A stretch of 23,525 nt of DNA from a virus. Location: IMG/VR virus record IMGVR_UViG_3300043567_000236, positions 1 through 23,525 of that record; one strand, given 5' to 3'. The position numbers were made by a program, and so were the translations under genes. Shown here piece by piece: positions 8,436 to 15,189 of this stretch (positions within the stretch are counted from its first letter, which is position 1; each line of letters starts with the position of its first letter). The notes under the pieces were generated by a model. It was not told where the DNA came from, made no database searches, and saw only the letters and a program-made list of their open reading frames with translations.

Positions 8436-10163
8436 ATGAGCCTGCAAATCGCGTCGCCCTTCCAGCAGTTCTTTGATCGGGATGGTTCGCCGCTCGACAA
8501 CGGCTTTGTTTACGTTGGCACGGTCAACCTAAACCCGGAAACAAACCCGCTGACGGTTTACTTTGACGACGCATTGACGATCCCGGCAGCGCAGCCGCTG
8601 CGGACTTCAAACGGCTACATCGTGCGCAACGGATCTCCGGCGCGGATCTACACCTCGCAAGAAGATTTCTCGCTGACGGTGCGGGATAAGAGCAGCGTTC
8701 TGGTGTTCACGGTGGCTGACGCGACTTCGCTTTCGAACCTCGCAACGCAGCTTGCATCTGGCTCAGGGTCGTCATTGGTTGGTTATAATCAGGGTGGCAT
8801 TGGCGCTGTTGATCGCACTGTGCAGGCTCGCTTGCGTGATTTTGTCTCGGTCAAAGACTTCGGGGCCATCCCAAACAACAGCAGTGGCGCTGCAAGGTCC
8901 GCAAATGATCTTGCCTTTGCATCGGTTCTGGCTGAGTGCGGATACCTCAACTTGGATGCAGACTATTACACTTCTGCACCAATTGACATTGGTTTTGGCC
9001 AGAAAATCTACGGCAACGGCTACACAATTTACCCGGCGCAAAACACCAGAGCCATCCGCATCCAATCGTCGCGTTGGACAATTGCGGACCTGATTATCGA
9101 CTACGGCACGCAGCAAGGAGTGTCGGACACAAATGCTGTCGGCATCTTGTTCAATAAAGGCGCCTTTGAGGGCATCATCTCCAATGTGATGGTCATGAAA
9201 TCGTATCGTGGCGTGGCGGTTGGCAATGACGTGGACGGAGCCGACCCGTTCGTTTACATGGCGCTACTGATGTCGGTTCGTGTTCTGGATGCTTATGACT
9301 GGGGCATTTCTTTGTCGAACGCTGGCAGCGTTGGAATGACCACCAACACGCTAATCAACTGCTACGTCCTTCAGTCAACAATTGGTGCAAACCCGGCATC
9401 AAAGGGAATGTTGTTTCAGTTCCACACTGGGGGGCTTTCGCTTATCAACTGCGCGGTGGACAAATGCAGTGGCCGCGCACTGCTGCTCAATGGTTGCACT
9501 GCGTTCTCTGTCAACGGCTTTTATACCGAAGCAAACGTCATCGCAGGCACGCATCTTGTTGAGGCCGCTTCTTGCACGTCGTCCTACTTGATGGGCATTA
9601 CTTCTTTCGCAAATACGTTCTCTGGAACATCGTCGGTGGTTCGTATTTCCGGCACAAGTGGTCAAATCACCGTATCTGGCAGAGAGCAAGGCAGCGTTAA
9701 CACGGGAACACTTTATGGGGTTCTGGCAGATGCTTCTGGAACTGATGTTTGGGTCGAAGCACTTGACTTCGTGACAGACAGTGGCCTCGCCAGAAGTGAC
9801 GCCCTTGTGTCTGGGGGTCGTAGGCAGATCGCATCTTATGACGGATTGCGGTTTTCTGACAAAAAGGCTGGCAAATACATCGAATACAGAAACTCCGCAC
9901 CGACAGCTGGGACATGGCAACTTGGCGACGAGACGCAGCCTGATGCGCTGGGCTTGGGGGACTCTTTCGGATTTTATTGTGCTGTTGCGGGAACACCGGG
10001 GACTTGGGTGCCGAGTGGTGGCCAGATTGGATACCGCAGCAACGCAGGCACTCCGATTGGTGTGTTGGTGCCTAAGTTCATTGGTGAGGAGGTTTTGAAC
10101 ACTAGCGGCCCAGCTTGGTTTAAGGCGACCGGGCTTACCTCCGCAGACTGGCAGGCACTGTGA
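8436..10163 (+). CDS. Tailspike with P22-like head-binding domain and beta-helix
   Basis: This protein has 575 residues. The start is at 8436 with AAAGGA upstream; an in-frame GTG at 8367 lies inside the preceding gene and is rejected. Residues 1-105 match the P22 tailspike head-binding pattern: SPFQQFFDRDGSPLDNGFVY, then NPETNPLTVYFDDALTIPAA and YIVRNGSPARIYTSQEDFSL. Residues about 127-144 (RTVQARLRDFVSVKDFGA) are the usual linker into a right-handed beta-helix. The helix has many short strand repeats to about residue 480, and a small C-terminal domain follows. Such trimers bind and often cleave surface polysaccharide. Whether it is enzymatic cannot be read here, since catalytic acids in this class are not conserved by motif. 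Confidence 0.85.
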   Translation: MSLQIASPFQQFFDRDGSPLDNGFVYVGTVNLNPETNPLTVYFDDALTIPAAQPLRTSNGYIVRNGSPARIYTSQEDFSLTVRDKSSVLVFTVADATSLSNLATQLASGSGSSLVGYNQGGIGAVDRTVQARLRDFVSVKDFGAIPNNSSGAARSANDLAFASVLAECGYLNLDADYYTSAPIDIGFGQKIYGNGYTIYPAQNTRAIRIQSSRWTIADLIIDYGTQQGVSDTNAVGILFNKGAFEGIISNVMVMKSYRGVAVGNDVDGADPFVYMALLMSVRVLDAYDWGISLSNAGSVGMTTNTLINCYVLQSTIGANPASKGMLFQFHTGGLSLINCAVDKCSGRALLLNGCTAFSVNGFYTEANVIAGTHLVEAASCTSSYLMGITSFANTFSGTSSVVRISGTSGQITVSGREQGSVNTGTLYGVLADASGTDVWVEALDFVTDSGLARSDALVSGGRRQIASYDGLRFSDKKAGKYIEYRNSAPTAGTWQLGDETQPDALGLGDSFGFYCAVAGTPGTWVPSGGQIGYRSNAGTPIGVLVPKFIGEEVLNTSGPAWFKATGLTSADWQAL

Positions 10164-11416
10164 TGATTAATCCGGCTTTTGCGCTCGAACTCACTGCGGA
10201 GAGCCTTGATCCTCGGGTTACGTTTTCTCGTGCCTTGAATACGGCAACCCGTATCAACAGTGCTGGGCTTCTCGAAAACGTCAACGCCGACACTGCTCGA
10301 TTTGACTACGACCCAATATCTTTGGCTTGCAGAGGCTTGCTGATTGAGGAGACAAGGGTCAACGGCTTTACATACTCCGAGGCGTTCAATGATGCCTCGT
10401 GGGTGGCGGGAAACTTAGTCAAGTCGGCATCTGTCGTGACAGACCCAAGAGGGAACACAAACGCTATTCGCTTCACGGCAACGGCTGGTCTTGCCGTTAA
10501 ATTTGTCGCCAAGACTTACACGGCGTCCGCTGGGACAACGCAGTCTGTTTCGTTCCTTGTTCGCGCAGGGACACACAGCTTCATACAGATATACAACAAT
10601 GGAGACGCGCAGGCTTTTTGCAACTTCGACCTAACGTCTGGAGTAGTTGGCACGGCGGGAACAAAAACGACCGGAGCAATCAAGGCCTTAAAAAATGGCT
10701 GGTATATTTGCACGGCAACTTTTGGCACGACAACCACATATGGAACGGGCTGGCGTGTTTATTTTGCGCCATCGGCTTCGGCTACTTATGGGCAATCCCT
10801 AAACGCTGTTGGAACGGAAAGCGTTGACTTCTTTTTTGGTCAGATTGAAGCTGGCGCATTCCCCACCAGCCTTATCACAACAACCACGACAGCCATGACC
10901 CGCAACGCTGACATCGCCACGATCACAGGGGCGAACTTCAGCGATTGGTGGCAGGCTGGCAAAGGCTCTGCGCTGGTTCGCGCCCGCCCGTCTGTTGTTT
11001 CCGGCACGCGCCCGCTGATCCAGTTTGACGACACCACGGGTGGCAACATCATTGCCCTGCGTGGGAACGCGACAAACCCAGAACTTTACGTCAGGACCGG
11101 AGGTTCGGATCAGGTTCAGATCGACGCAGGCACCATCGCGGCCAATACCAGCTATCGCTTGGCTGGATCTTGGGCCGAGAATAGCTGCGCTGCCAGCATA
11201 AACAGCGGCACGCCTGTCCTCGATGGCGTGGCGACAATCCCAGTTGTCACGCAGAGCCGTCTCGGAAGCGACGGCACCAACTACCTCAATGGCCACCTTG
11301 AGGCGGTTGAGTATTACGATGAGCGCGTCCTGGATGCCTCTCTGCAAGTGGTGTCTAGCACTGCTGGATATAGATCAATCATCGGCCCGGTTTTCCGGGA
11401 CGCCATCATTTCGTAA
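10163..11416 (+). CDS. Second receptor-binding/fibre protein with lectin-like domains
   Basis: This protein has 417 residues from the ATG at 10163, which overlaps the tailspike stop (TGATG); a GTG at 10160 would add one residue. The N-terminal block contains ARFDYDPISLACRGLLIEET, a signature frequent in phage fibre/spike proteins. Residues about 75-240 look like a carbohydrate-binding jelly roll (NDASWVAGNLVKSASVVTD, then QSVSFLVRAGTHSFIQIY). Residues about 250-405 look like a LamG/concanavalin-A-type domain ending YLNGHLEAVEYYDERVLD. It probably forms a second adsorption element or a branch that docks on the tailspike. No catalytic residues are evident. Direct overlap with the tailspike suggests equal production. 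Confidence 0.7.
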   Translation: MINPAFALELTAESLDPRVTFSRALNTATRINSAGLLENVNADTARFDYDPISLACRGLLIEETRVNGFTYSEAFNDASWVAGNLVKSASVVTDPRGNTNAIRFTATAGLAVKFVAKTYTASAGTTQSVSFLVRAGTHSFIQIYNNGDAQAFCNFDLTSGVVGTAGTKTTGAIKALKNGWYICTATFGTTTTYGTGWRVYFAPSASATYGQSLNAVGTESVDFFFGQIEAGAFPTSLITTTTTAMTRNADIATITGANFSDWWQAGKGSALVRARPSVVSGTRPLIQFDDTTGGNIIALRGNATNPELYVRTGGSDQVQIDAGTIAANTSYRLAGSWAENSCAASINSGTPVLDGVATIPVVTQSRLGSDGTNYLNGHLEAVEYYDERVLDASLQVVSSTAGYRSIIGPVFRDAIIS

Positions 11417-11426
11417 GGAGGCGATC

Positions 11427-11720
11427 ATGCCAGCAACGACCAAGACCCTATCGGCTCAGAACACCTTCACTGATGCCGTTCTCATCATCGGTGACTTCAA
11501 CGTCTCCATCTCCGGCACCTTCGTTGCCACCGTAACGGTGCAGCGTTCGACCGATGGCACGGTGTGGCGTGATGTCAACACGTTCACGGCGCCTTTTGAG
11601 GGTGTCGGCTATGACCCGATGAAGAACTTCTACCGGGCCGGCATAAAGACCGGAGAATACACTTCTGGCTCTGCCGCTATCACCCTGAACGGCTACGACA
11701 ACTGGCCGCCGCGCTACTAA
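11427..11720 (+). CDS. Small beta-rich phage protein, function unknown
   Basis: This protein has 97 residues. The start is set by AAGGAGG at 11415-11421; the in-frame upstream region lies in the fibre gene. It is predicted all-beta (NVSISGTFVATVTVQRSTDG, then SGSAAITLNGYDNWP) and resembles a single small beta-sandwich of the kind that decorates virions or caps fibres. Its repeated Thr/Val strands are reminiscent of the 111-residue protein at 2322-2657, but no clear homology is visible. It follows the two adsorption proteins, so a fibre accessory role is plausible but inferred. Confidence 0.6.
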   Translation: MPATTKTLSAQNTFTDAVLIIGDFNVSISGTFVATVTVQRSTDGTVWRDVNTFTAPFEGVGYDPMKNFYRAGIKTGEYTSGSAAITLNGYDNWPPRY

Positions 11721-11721
11721 G

Positions 11722-12015
11722 ATGGCGAAGACGCCGGCTTGGACCAGAAAAGAGGGCAAGAGTGCCAAAGGCGGCCTCAACGCCAAGGGGCGCGCCTCTG
11801 CGAAGGCCGAGGGCATGAACCTCAAGGCCCCGGTGAAGTCTGGCGACAATCCTCGCCGGGCGTCATTCCTTGCGCGCATGGGCAACATGCCTGGGCCTGA
11901 GTATAAAGACGGTGAACCGACGCGCCTGCTGCTGTCTCTGAAGGCTTGGGGCGCGTCCAGCAAGGCAGATGCAAAGAAAAAGGCTGCGGCCATTTCGAAG
12001 CGGAATAAGACATGA
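11722..12015 (+). CDS. Basic phage protein, DUF6321-like
   Basis: This protein has 97 residues and is strongly basic. It contains the blocks AWTRKEGKSAKGGLNAKGRA, KSGDNPRRASFLARMGNMPG and LLSLKAWGASSKADAKKKAA. These recur in a widespread small phage protein family that I associate with DUF6321; the number is from memory. The charge suggests nucleic-acid binding, possibly condensed with the packaged genome. It starts one base after the previous stop, so translation is probably coupled. Confidence 0.65.
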   Translation: MAKTPAWTRKEGKSAKGGLNAKGRASAKAEGMNLKAPVKSGDNPRRASFLARMGNMPGPEYKDGEPTRLLLSLKAWGASSKADAKKKAAAISKRNKT

Positions 12016-12023
12016 GGGACGCT

Positions 12024-12248
12024 ATGGAAGTGCTTGAGGCTGTCATGCAGTGGATCGTTGCCCCTGTGGCGGCCTTCGTGTGGGTGCTGCACAACAAGCA
12101 GCAAACCCATAGCACTGACATCGAGGTGCTGAAGGCCCAGGCGTCGGCCAACAACAAGGCCCACGATCTCGAAATGAAGAACCTGCAAACTCTGATCCAG
12201 AAGGTTTTCGACAAGCTGGATAAGATTGAAGAGAGCCTGCGCAAATGA
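12024..12248 (+). CDS. Single-TM coiled-coil protein before the lysis cassette, holin/antiholin-like candidate
   Basis: This protein has 74 residues from ATG 12024, chosen because GAGG at 12014-12017 sits at good distance; ATG 12012 (ATGA with the previous gene) would add four residues. Residues about 6-23 (AVMQWIVAPVAAFVWVLH) form one membrane helix. The remainder (KAHDLEMKNLQTLIQKVFD) is a cytoplasmic-type coiled coil. It overlaps the endolysin start by 4 nt. The position suggests a lysis role, but a classical holin is present at 12665, so this may be an antiholin or pinholin-type partner, or unrelated. No direct motif decides. Confidence 0.6.
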   Translation: MEVLEAVMQWIVAPVAAFVWVLHNKQQTHSTDIEVLKAQASANNKAHDLEMKNLQTLIQKVFDKLDKIEESLRK

Positions 12249-12652
12249 GATCCTGGAGCGCACGCAGCCTCGCCAGCATGAAGGGCATCCACCCGGATCT
12301 TCGGGCCGTGCTGGACCGTGCGCTGCACGACAGCCCGCACGATTTCGTTGTGACAGAGGGCCTGCGGACGCTGGACAGACAGCGAGAGCTTCTGCGGATC
12401 GGCGCATCCACGACGATGAACAGCCGCCACCTGACGGGCCACGCTGTTGATCTTTACGCTTGGGTGGACATCAACCGAGACGGCAAGGTTGTCTTTGAAG
12501 AGATGGCCAGCCCGCGCTTGCTGGCCGCCATTGCGAAGTCAATAAAGGCTGCCGCAATGGCAGAAGATGTGCCGATTGTCTGGGGAGGTGACTGGAAAAA
12601 ATTTAGAGACCTCCCGCATTTTGAACTGGACCGCCGGACATATCCGGCCTGA
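12245..12652 (+). CDS. Endolysin: peptidase M15-type L-alanyl-D-glutamate peptidase
   Basis: This protein has 135 residues. It is a zinc peptidase that cuts the peptide stem of peptidoglycan. The M15 signature is clear: SRHLTGHAVDL with zinc ligands His62 and Asp69, and RDLPHFEL with Asp122 as likely catalytic acid and His125 as third ligand. WGGDW before it is usual for the family. Between these, D75-INRDGKVVFE-E86 is a textbook EF-hand loop, discussed as a finding. There is no signal peptide, so release depends on the holin at 12665. The ATG overlaps the previous gene by 4 nt (ATGA). Length and motifs match single-domain M15 endolysins such as that of phage T5. Confidence 0.88.
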   Translation: MRSWSARSLASMKGIHPDLRAVLDRALHDSPHDFVVTEGLRTLDRQRELLRIGASTTMNSRHLTGHAVDLYAWVDINRDGKVVFEEMASPRLLAAIAKSIKAAAMAEDVPIVWGGDWKKFRDLPHFELDRRTYPA

Positions 12653-12664
12653 GAGGAGACTGAC

Positions 12665-12829
12665 ATGACTGGTGAACAAATCGCAGGCGTTGTTCGCGCC
12701 ATCGTTGCTGCCCTCGGCGGCTACTTCGTCGGCCAAGGTGTGGTTGACGCCGAAACCGTCACGACCATTGGCGGCGCTGCTGCTACCTTGGCTGCTGCCG
12801 TTTGGTCGATCTACTCCAAGCGCGCATGA
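12665..12829 (+). CDS. Putative holin, Pam3-gp28-like
   Basis: This protein has 54 residues. An AGAGGAG site lies at 12652-12658. It carries two hydrophobic stretches, IAGVVRAIVAALGGYFVGQG and TTIGGAAATLAAAVWSIYSK, separated by a short VVDAET turn, and ends in a basic SKRA tail. This two-helix layout matches what I know as the Pam3-gp28 family of putative phage holins. It would collapse the inner membrane and free the M15 endolysin. It lies directly between endolysin and spanins, and its stop overlaps the i-spanin ATG (ATGA at 12826-12829). Confidence 0.75.
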   Translation: MTGEQIAGVVRAIVAALGGYFVGQGVVDAETVTTIGGAAATLAAAVWSIYSKRA

Positions 12830-13044
12830 TCTGGCAGGCGCTGGTTGGCGCCGTCTCGAAGCTGTTTCTTTTTGTCGCCATGCTGGCAGCAAGCTGGTTT
12901 GGCGGCAAAAAGACAGCCCAGGCTGACGCCAAAGTTGAGGGGCTTGAAGACTATGTTGAGACACGCCAACGCATGGACGAGGTGGGCCGCATGTCTGACG
13001 CTGACGCTGCCCGCGGCTGGCTGCGTGAGCGTGGCAAGCGGTGA
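12826..13044 (+). CDS. i-spanin (Rz-like) inner-membrane subunit
   Basis: This protein has 72 residues. It starts with one membrane helix (LVGAVSKLFLFVAMLAASWF), followed by a charged periplasmic coiled coil (ADAKVEGLEDYVETRQRMDE). It ends in AARGWLRERGKR, a C-terminal pattern common in Rz-like proteins of alphaproteobacterial phages. Topology and size fit an i-spanin, which pairs with an outer-membrane lipoprotein to fuse the envelope at the end of lysis. That partner begins inside this gene in another frame (12953). Translation is coupled to the holin by ATGA. Confidence 0.75.
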   Translation: MIWQALVGAVSKLFLFVAMLAASWFGGKKTAQADAKVEGLEDYVETRQRMDEVGRMSDADAARGWLRERGKR

Positions 13045-13180
13045 GGCGATCTGCGGTGCAACCGATGCGGCGCGGACGGAACATGCGGCGGCATTGGCGC
13101 GCGATGGTGGGCCTCTATCGGTGGTCACGGGCGCGCGGCTGATCCGCTTGGTCGATGCCGGGTGTGCCAATGACACCTAG
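12953..13180 (+). CDS. o-spanin (Rz1-like) lipoprotein, overlapping the i-spanin gene
   Basis: This protein has 75 residues, read in a +1 frame relative to the i-spanin. ATG 12953 gives a short signal peptide (MLRHANAWTRWAACLTLTLP) and a lipobox with Cys24 in LPAAGC; the -3 residue is Ala rather than the usual Leu. A GAGG lies about 12 nt upstream. The mature part contains EAICGATDAARTEHAAALAR and SVVTGARLIRLVDAGC, typical of Rz1-like proteins in Rhodobacter-type phages. It begins 127 nt into the i-spanin gene, runs 136 nt past its end, and overlaps the metallophosphoesterase start by 11 nt. The lipobox, overlap and position together make the call strong despite the small size. Confidence 0.78.
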   Translation: MLRHANAWTRWAACLTLTLPAAGCVSVASGEAICGATDAARTEHAAALARDGGPLSVVTGARLIRLVDAGCANDT

Positions 13181-14312
13181 ACAGCAAGAGGCCATCGAGG
13201 CCTACAAGCGGCTCGGGAACGTGACCGAGGCTGCGCGCGAGATTGGCATAAATCGGCGGGACATGCAGCGCATGTTGAATCGCGCCGGGTTCACGCCGGA
13301 TGTCCGGGAAGATTACCGGGTAGACCCCGCCATCGCTGACAGCATGGCAGCCGTCGGCACAAACATGGTGCCTTCGCTGGCCTGGGTGAAGGTGCCGGCC
13401 AAAGACGATGAGCCGGGCTATTCTGTCATGCTGCGGCCCGAGGGCGAGGCGCCAGAGGCCGTCGCAGAGCGCATACGGGCAGCGCTGGAGGGCATGGTGC
13501 CTGCCGAGCCTGTGGTGGCCCCTGAAACCGTCATGGCCGATCTGTGCGCCGTTTATCCGCTGATGGACGCGCACGTCGGCATGATGGCCTGGGGACGTGA
13601 GACAGGCGCGCAGGACTATGACCTCGGCCACGCGGCAAAGGACATGAGGCACGCCTTCGCCAAGGTGCTGGCGCTGACGCCTGCCGCCGAGCAGGCGGTC
13701 CTGCTGATCGGGGGCGACTACTTCCACAGCGACGACACCAGATCCGAAACGCCGGCCAACCGGCACAAGTTGGACGTTGACGGGCGGTTCTGGAAGGTCT
13801 TGGACGTTGGCATAGGCATCATCGCGGAAACCGTCCACCAGCTTTTGCAAAAGCATTCGCGCGTGCTGGTGCGCGTGCTGCGCGGCAACCATGACATTCA
13901 CTCCAGCATGACGCTCAACTTCGCGCTGGCGGAGCGGTATCGAAGCGAGCCTCGGATCATGGTCGAGAAAGAGCCGCGCGATCTGTTCATGATGCAGTGG
14001 GGCAAGTGCGCCATCTTTGCCCACCACGGCGACAAGGGTAAGCCCGCGCAGATGGCGCTGTATCTATCTGATGTATGTACGTTCTGGTCGCAGACACGCC
14101 ACCGCCACTACCTGACGGGCCACGTCCATCACGACCAAGCGAAGGATCTCGGGCCGCTGCGGTTTGAGAGCCTGCGCGCCTTCTGCCCGCCTGACGCTTA
14201 TGCCGCCGGCATGGGGTACGGCGCCAGACGTGCTTTGCAGTCGATCACCTTTCACAAGCAGGACGGGCTGGTGTTGCGTGCGCTAGATCCGATTGATCGA
14301 GATGAAAGATAG
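13170..14312 (+). CDS. Metallophosphoesterase with N-terminal helix-turn-helix
   Basis: This protein has 380 residues from ATG 13170; an in-frame GTG at 13155 is possible but lies inside the o-spanin. Residues 1-40 form a helix-turn-helix (GNVTEAAREIGINRRDMQRM). A linker to about residue 120 precedes the calcineurin-like fold. All metal motifs are present: DAH (133-135), GGDYFH (Asp183), GNHD (239-242), AHHGD (285-288) and GHVH (317-320). The enzyme should be an active binuclear phosphodiesterase or nuclease related to the SbcD/Mre11 group, but no SbcC-like ATPase is nearby. It follows the lysis genes and is presumably made late. Whether it acts on DNA, RNA or a nucleotide signal is unknown. 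Confidence 0.82.
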   Translation: MTPRQQEAIEAYKRLGNVTEAAREIGINRRDMQRMLNRAGFTPDVREDYRVDPAIADSMAAVGTNMVPSLAWVKVPAKDDEPGYSVMLRPEGEAPEAVAERIRAALEGMVPAEPVVAPETVMADLCAVYPLMDAHVGMMAWGRETGAQDYDLGHAAKDMRHAFAKVLALTPAAEQAVLLIGGDYFHSDDTRSETPANRHKLDVDGRFWKVLDVGIGIIAETVHQLLQKHSRVLVRVLRGNHDIHSSMTLNFALAERYRSEPRIMVEKEPRDLFMMQWGKCAIFAHHGDKGKPAQMALYLSDVCTFWSQTRHRHYLTGHVHHDQAKDLGPLRFESLRAFCPPDAYAAGMGYGARRALQSITFHKQDGLVLRALDPIDRDER

Positions 14313-14472
14313 GCTGCCTATCGCATCCTGGCGCGTGACGCGCGATGGCCTGATCGTATCGATCAATCAGTATCACGGCGTGATACCTTTTGCCCAATTC
14401 GGCGGCTTGGTGCTGGCGCTGGCTGAGAGGATGAAAGATCGCGAGGGGCGCGCTGGTGATGATAAGCCGTAG
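14302..14472 (+). CDS. Small hypothetical protein at end of late operon
   Basis: This protein has 56 residues. The ATG lies 11 nt inside the end of the metallophosphoesterase gene, an overlap typical of this genome. The sequence has the pattern of a small mixed fold: SWRVTRDGLIVSINQYHGVI followed by a helix (FAQFGGLVLALAERMKDREG) and a charged tail. No family is recognised. The ribosome site is weak. It is the last plus-strand gene before the converging operon, and the terminator-like hairpin at 14527 follows. Confidence 0.5.
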   Translation: MKDRLPIASWRVTRDGLIVSINQYHGVIPFAQFGGLVLALAERMKDREGRAGDDKP

Positions 14473-14526
14473 CGCAGTCTGATCTTCGACCAACACAAAG
14501 CCACCCGTGACGGTTTCTTGGATGTG

Positions 14527-14549
14527 TTGCGCCCCTCGCAATTCGTTTT
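14527..14549 (+). terminator. Short intrinsic terminator-like hairpin between converging operons
   Basis: The stem is TTGCG (14527-14531) paired with CGCAA (14537-14541) around a CCCCT loop, followed by TTCGTTTT. The stem is only 5 bp, so it would be a weak terminator for the plus strand. Its place between the last late gene and the end of the minus-strand operon fits. No T-run follows it in the minus direction. A wider 7-bp inverted repeat (CAACACA at 14491, TGTGTTG at 14523) overlaps it and could alter folding. Confidence 0.35.
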
Positions 14550-14555
14550 AGCGGC

Positions 14556-14867
14556 TCAGTTTGTGGCCTGCAACCGCTTTTCGTTCTGAAGCCGCCGCAA
14601 GGTGCGCTCGACCGCTGCCGGGCTGGCTGACAGTTTGATCTTTGGCTTTGTCTCGCCATCGGCAATGTCAATCCAGACCTTGCTCTTTGGGCTGACCCGT
14701 TGCGGTGAGAACGGGTGCATCGGCAGCACGATGCCGAAACGCTCACAGGCGGCTGCGATGCTTGATCGGTGCATGCCGTAATGATTGGCTGCCAGGGTGA
14801 GGTGCCAGCCACGATCTTTCGCAGCTTGGATCATGTCGCGGGTGATTAGTCGTCTCGGCGGTGCCAT
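14556..14867 (-). CDS. Small helix-turn-helix protein
   Basis: This protein has 103 residues from the ATG at 14867; an upstream in-frame start at 14954 would overlap the preceding gene fully and is rejected. Residues about 8-42 read as a helix-turn-helix (GWHLTLAANHYGMHRSSIAA). The C-terminal helix (SPAAVERTLRRLQNEKRLQ) is basic and could be a second DNA-contacting or dimer helix. It is the last gene of the leftward operon and overlaps the gene before it by 22 nt. A DNA-binding role is inferred; its target is unknown. Confidence 0.6.
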   Translation of the reverse strand: MAPPRRLITRDMIQAAKDRGWHLTLAANHYGMHRSSIAAACERFGIVLPMHPFSPQRVSPKSKVWIDIADGETKPKIKLSASPAAVERTLRRLQNEKRLQATN

Positions 14868-15034
14868 TCGTATCTGTCCTTGATCTTGCTTATGGTGTCT
14901 AAGTTTTGCTGGAGCATGTAAAGTATAAGATCGAGTTGCTCCTGCGTGGCCCAAAGTCCACCCGGCACGCGGACAAAGCCAGCGGCGCGGATCGCCTGCG
15001 CTTGTGGAGATGTGTCGTGCCGGGTGCGTGTCAT
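14846..15034 (-). CDS. Small hypothetical phage protein
   Basis: This protein has 62 residues. The segment AAGFVRVPGGLWATQEQLDL followed by ILYMLQQNLDTISKIKDRYE is similar to small accessory proteins I have seen in alphaproteobacterial phages, where a GF-x-R-V-P-G-LW-x-TQEQLD pattern recurs. It is amphipathic and probably helical in the second half. Its ATG overlaps the previous stop (ATGA at 15034-15031). No function can be assigned. Confidence 0.6.
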   Translation of the reverse strand: MTRTRHDTSPQAQAIRAAGFVRVPGGLWATQEQLDLILYMLQQNLDTISKIKDRYEWHRRDD

Positions 15035-15189
15035 CCCTTCTCTACCTCAATCTCGGCCAGCGTGGTGCGGGCCATATCTCTTGCATACGTGTCCTCACCC
15101 CAAACACAGATTGCATTAAGACCCCTGACGGCCTTCGCCAGCTTGGCTTCAAGGTCTTCGATGATTCCTTCAAAATCTTCGTCAGTCAT
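15031..15189 (-). CDS. Small coiled-coil protein of the repeat family
   Basis: This protein has 52 residues. It begins MTDEDFEGIIEDLEAKLAKA and ends TLAEIEVEKG. Its final and central segments are nearly the same at the DNA level as parts of the two genes upstream (15186-15449 and 15442-15987), so it is a shortened relative of them. Predicted helical. The ATG overlaps the stop of the upstream gene by ATGA. AGAGAAGGGATG gives a usable ribosome site. Confidence 0.6.
   Translation of the reverse strand: MTDEDFEGIIEDLEAKLAKAVRGLNAICVWGEDTYARDMARTTLAEIEVEKG

Noticed and set aside
11722-12024. Start of the single-TM protein at ATG 12012
   Set aside because: The ATGA overlap is attractive, but only ATG 12024 has a well-placed GAGG; kept as an alternative.
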